Below are positions 59,743-60,045 of a stretch of 60,045 nt of DNA, piece after piece (the first letter of the stretch is position 1; each line of letters starts with the position of its first letter). The stretch is from assembly GCA_910587075.1 (NCBI GenBank), contig CAJUKE010000018.1, forward strand, positions 1 through 60,045, given 5' to 3'. The notes beneath the pieces are model-generated. The model had not been told where the DNA came from, searched no databases, and saw only the letters and a program-made list of their open reading frames with translations. Made by a program: the position numbers and the translations under genes. The stretch comes from an uncultured Muribaculaceae bacterium. GTDB taxonomy: Bacteria > Bacteroidota > Bacteroidia > Bacteroidales > Muribaculaceae.

Positions 59743-59871
59743 GCGGCGCGTGATAGCGGCACGGCTGGTTCGTCGCCGGAGCCTCTCGGCCTCGGTCACG
59801 ACCCTTAGGTCGCTCCCATCGGCACTCGGACTCCGGCTCCTGCCATCCGCACCACTCTGACGCGCCGCCAG
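59743..59871 (+). repeat. R2 repeat, copy 2
   Basis: Nearly identical to 58625-58752, differing at a few positions (for example CTTAGG for GCCAGG). Followed by CATCCGGGCGGAAG, which also follows copy 1. A remnant GCGACGCGTGATA recurs near 59897. Confidence 0.85.
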
Positions 59872-59943
59872 CCATCCGGGCGGAAGGCTGGCGAAGGCGA
59901 CGCGTGATATTTGAAATTGTGAATTGGGGCTTTGCCAATTTTC

Positions 59944-59990
59944 AAGGTCGGAGACCTTGCATTTGGTTAGCCCCACCATTAGCGGCGTAG
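59944..59990. repeat. Palindromic repeat element, locus 5 (A-B, truncated by insertion)
   Basis: Module A at 59944-59961, then the left half of module B (CCCCACCATTAGCGGCGTAG, 59971-59990). At 56061-56095 the same sequence continues into the right half of the hairpin; here it stops at 59990 where the IS-like end begins. Confidence 0.85.
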
Positions 59991-60045
59991 TGAAGTGCAC
60001 CCCAAAAGTTAGACACAAAACTTTTGGGGTGCCTTATGTACAGAC
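59991..60045 (+). mobile_element. Left end of an IS3-like insertion sequence (continues beyond the window)
   Basis: The segment starts TGAAGTGCACCCC and has a 14-bp inverted pair GCACCCCAAAAGTT (59997-60010) / AACTTTTGGGGTGC (60019-60032) with an 8-nt loop, a layout and sequence like the ends of IS3-family (IS150-group) elements in Bacteroidales. An ATG at 60036 could open the first transposase frame but only three codons are visible. Confidence 0.6.

Noticed and set aside
58541..59938. Minus-strand frames reading through the R2 repeats (Arg/Glu-rich products)
   Set aside because: They repeat only because the DNA repeats; frames differ between copies and have no start context.
33418..59961. 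Module A repeats as CRISPR repeats
   Set aside because: Irregular spacing, alternating orientation and dispersed loci rule out an array.

Overview
The window is a GC-rich (roughly 60%) chromosomal segment from a member of the Bacteroidota, most likely a gut Bacteroidales, perhaps Muribaculaceae or a similar high-GC family. Three things point there. Promoters carry the Bacteroidota -33 TTTG / -7 TAnnTTTG elements rather than sigma-70 boxes. Genes typical of the phylum are present: PorV of the type IX secretion system, class III fructose-bisphosphatase, carboxynorspermidine dehydrogenase, DUF4143 ATPase, DUF4595 lipoprotein, YfhO and ExbB-ExbD-TonB. Two secreted proteins end in type IX-like sorting tails. 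Species cannot be fixed from the sequence alone. No rRNA, CRISPR array or complete phage is visible; the only mobile-element signal is the left end of an IS3-like element at the right edge.

Layout. 0-2.8 kb: a tRNA-Leu(CAA) and a secreted C10 (SpeB-like) protease fused to leucine-rich repeats. 2.8-8.5 kb: a minus-strand thiamine operon, thiS-[tenI-thiE fusion]-thiG-thiH-thiF-tenA-thiD, under a TPP riboswitch; thiC is absent and tenA/thiD suggest pyrimidine salvage. 8.5-11.8 kb: a small membrane-protein pair, deoC and carboxynorspermidine dehydrogenase. 12-14.3 kb: an AT-richer patch with a DUF4143 ATPase behind three 23-bp repeats, and a DUF4595 lipoprotein. 14.3-17.3 kb: class III FBPase and a divergent methyltransferase. 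17.3-22.9 kb: three host-glycan glycosidases (GH29, GH20, GH109). 23-28.3 kb: topA with a strongly structured leader, a pseudouridine synthase, a YqeY-like gene and serS. 28.4-32.4 kb: ispF, porV, an unknown gene, cdd and a TPR membrane protein. 32.5-38.8 kb: panB, aroA, a MalY-type C-S lyase, tonB-exbD-exbB and pdxJ. 38.9-43.6 kb: an ACT-like orphan, nadK, a YgjP-type metallopeptidase, a stand-alone receiver domain and a polytopic membrane protein. 43.6-51.2 kb: yfhO, a small gene, xerD, ybeY, mnmG, a parS-like palindrome and apt. 51.8-59.7 kb: a secreted sorting-domain protein, slyD, a C-terminal processing protease, a PpiD-like chaperone and an acyl-ACP thioesterase.

The most unusual content is intergenic. 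A palindromic repeat family is built from a small hairpin (module A, AAGGTCGGAGACCTT) and a larger G/C-clamped hairpin (module B). It occurs at five loci, all just downstream of genes. One locus is a complete mirror-symmetric A-B-A:A'-B'-A' element, and another is broken by the IS3-like end. A second repeat family (about 128 bp) brackets the thioesterase gene, and a third (36 bp, apparently identical, inverted) links two distant intergenic sites. The structured topA leader, the parS-like site behind mnmG, and the 23-bp triple repeat overlapping the ATPase promoter are other candidates for undescribed or under-described elements.

All functional calls come from reading the translated sequence and motifs; no database search was run.
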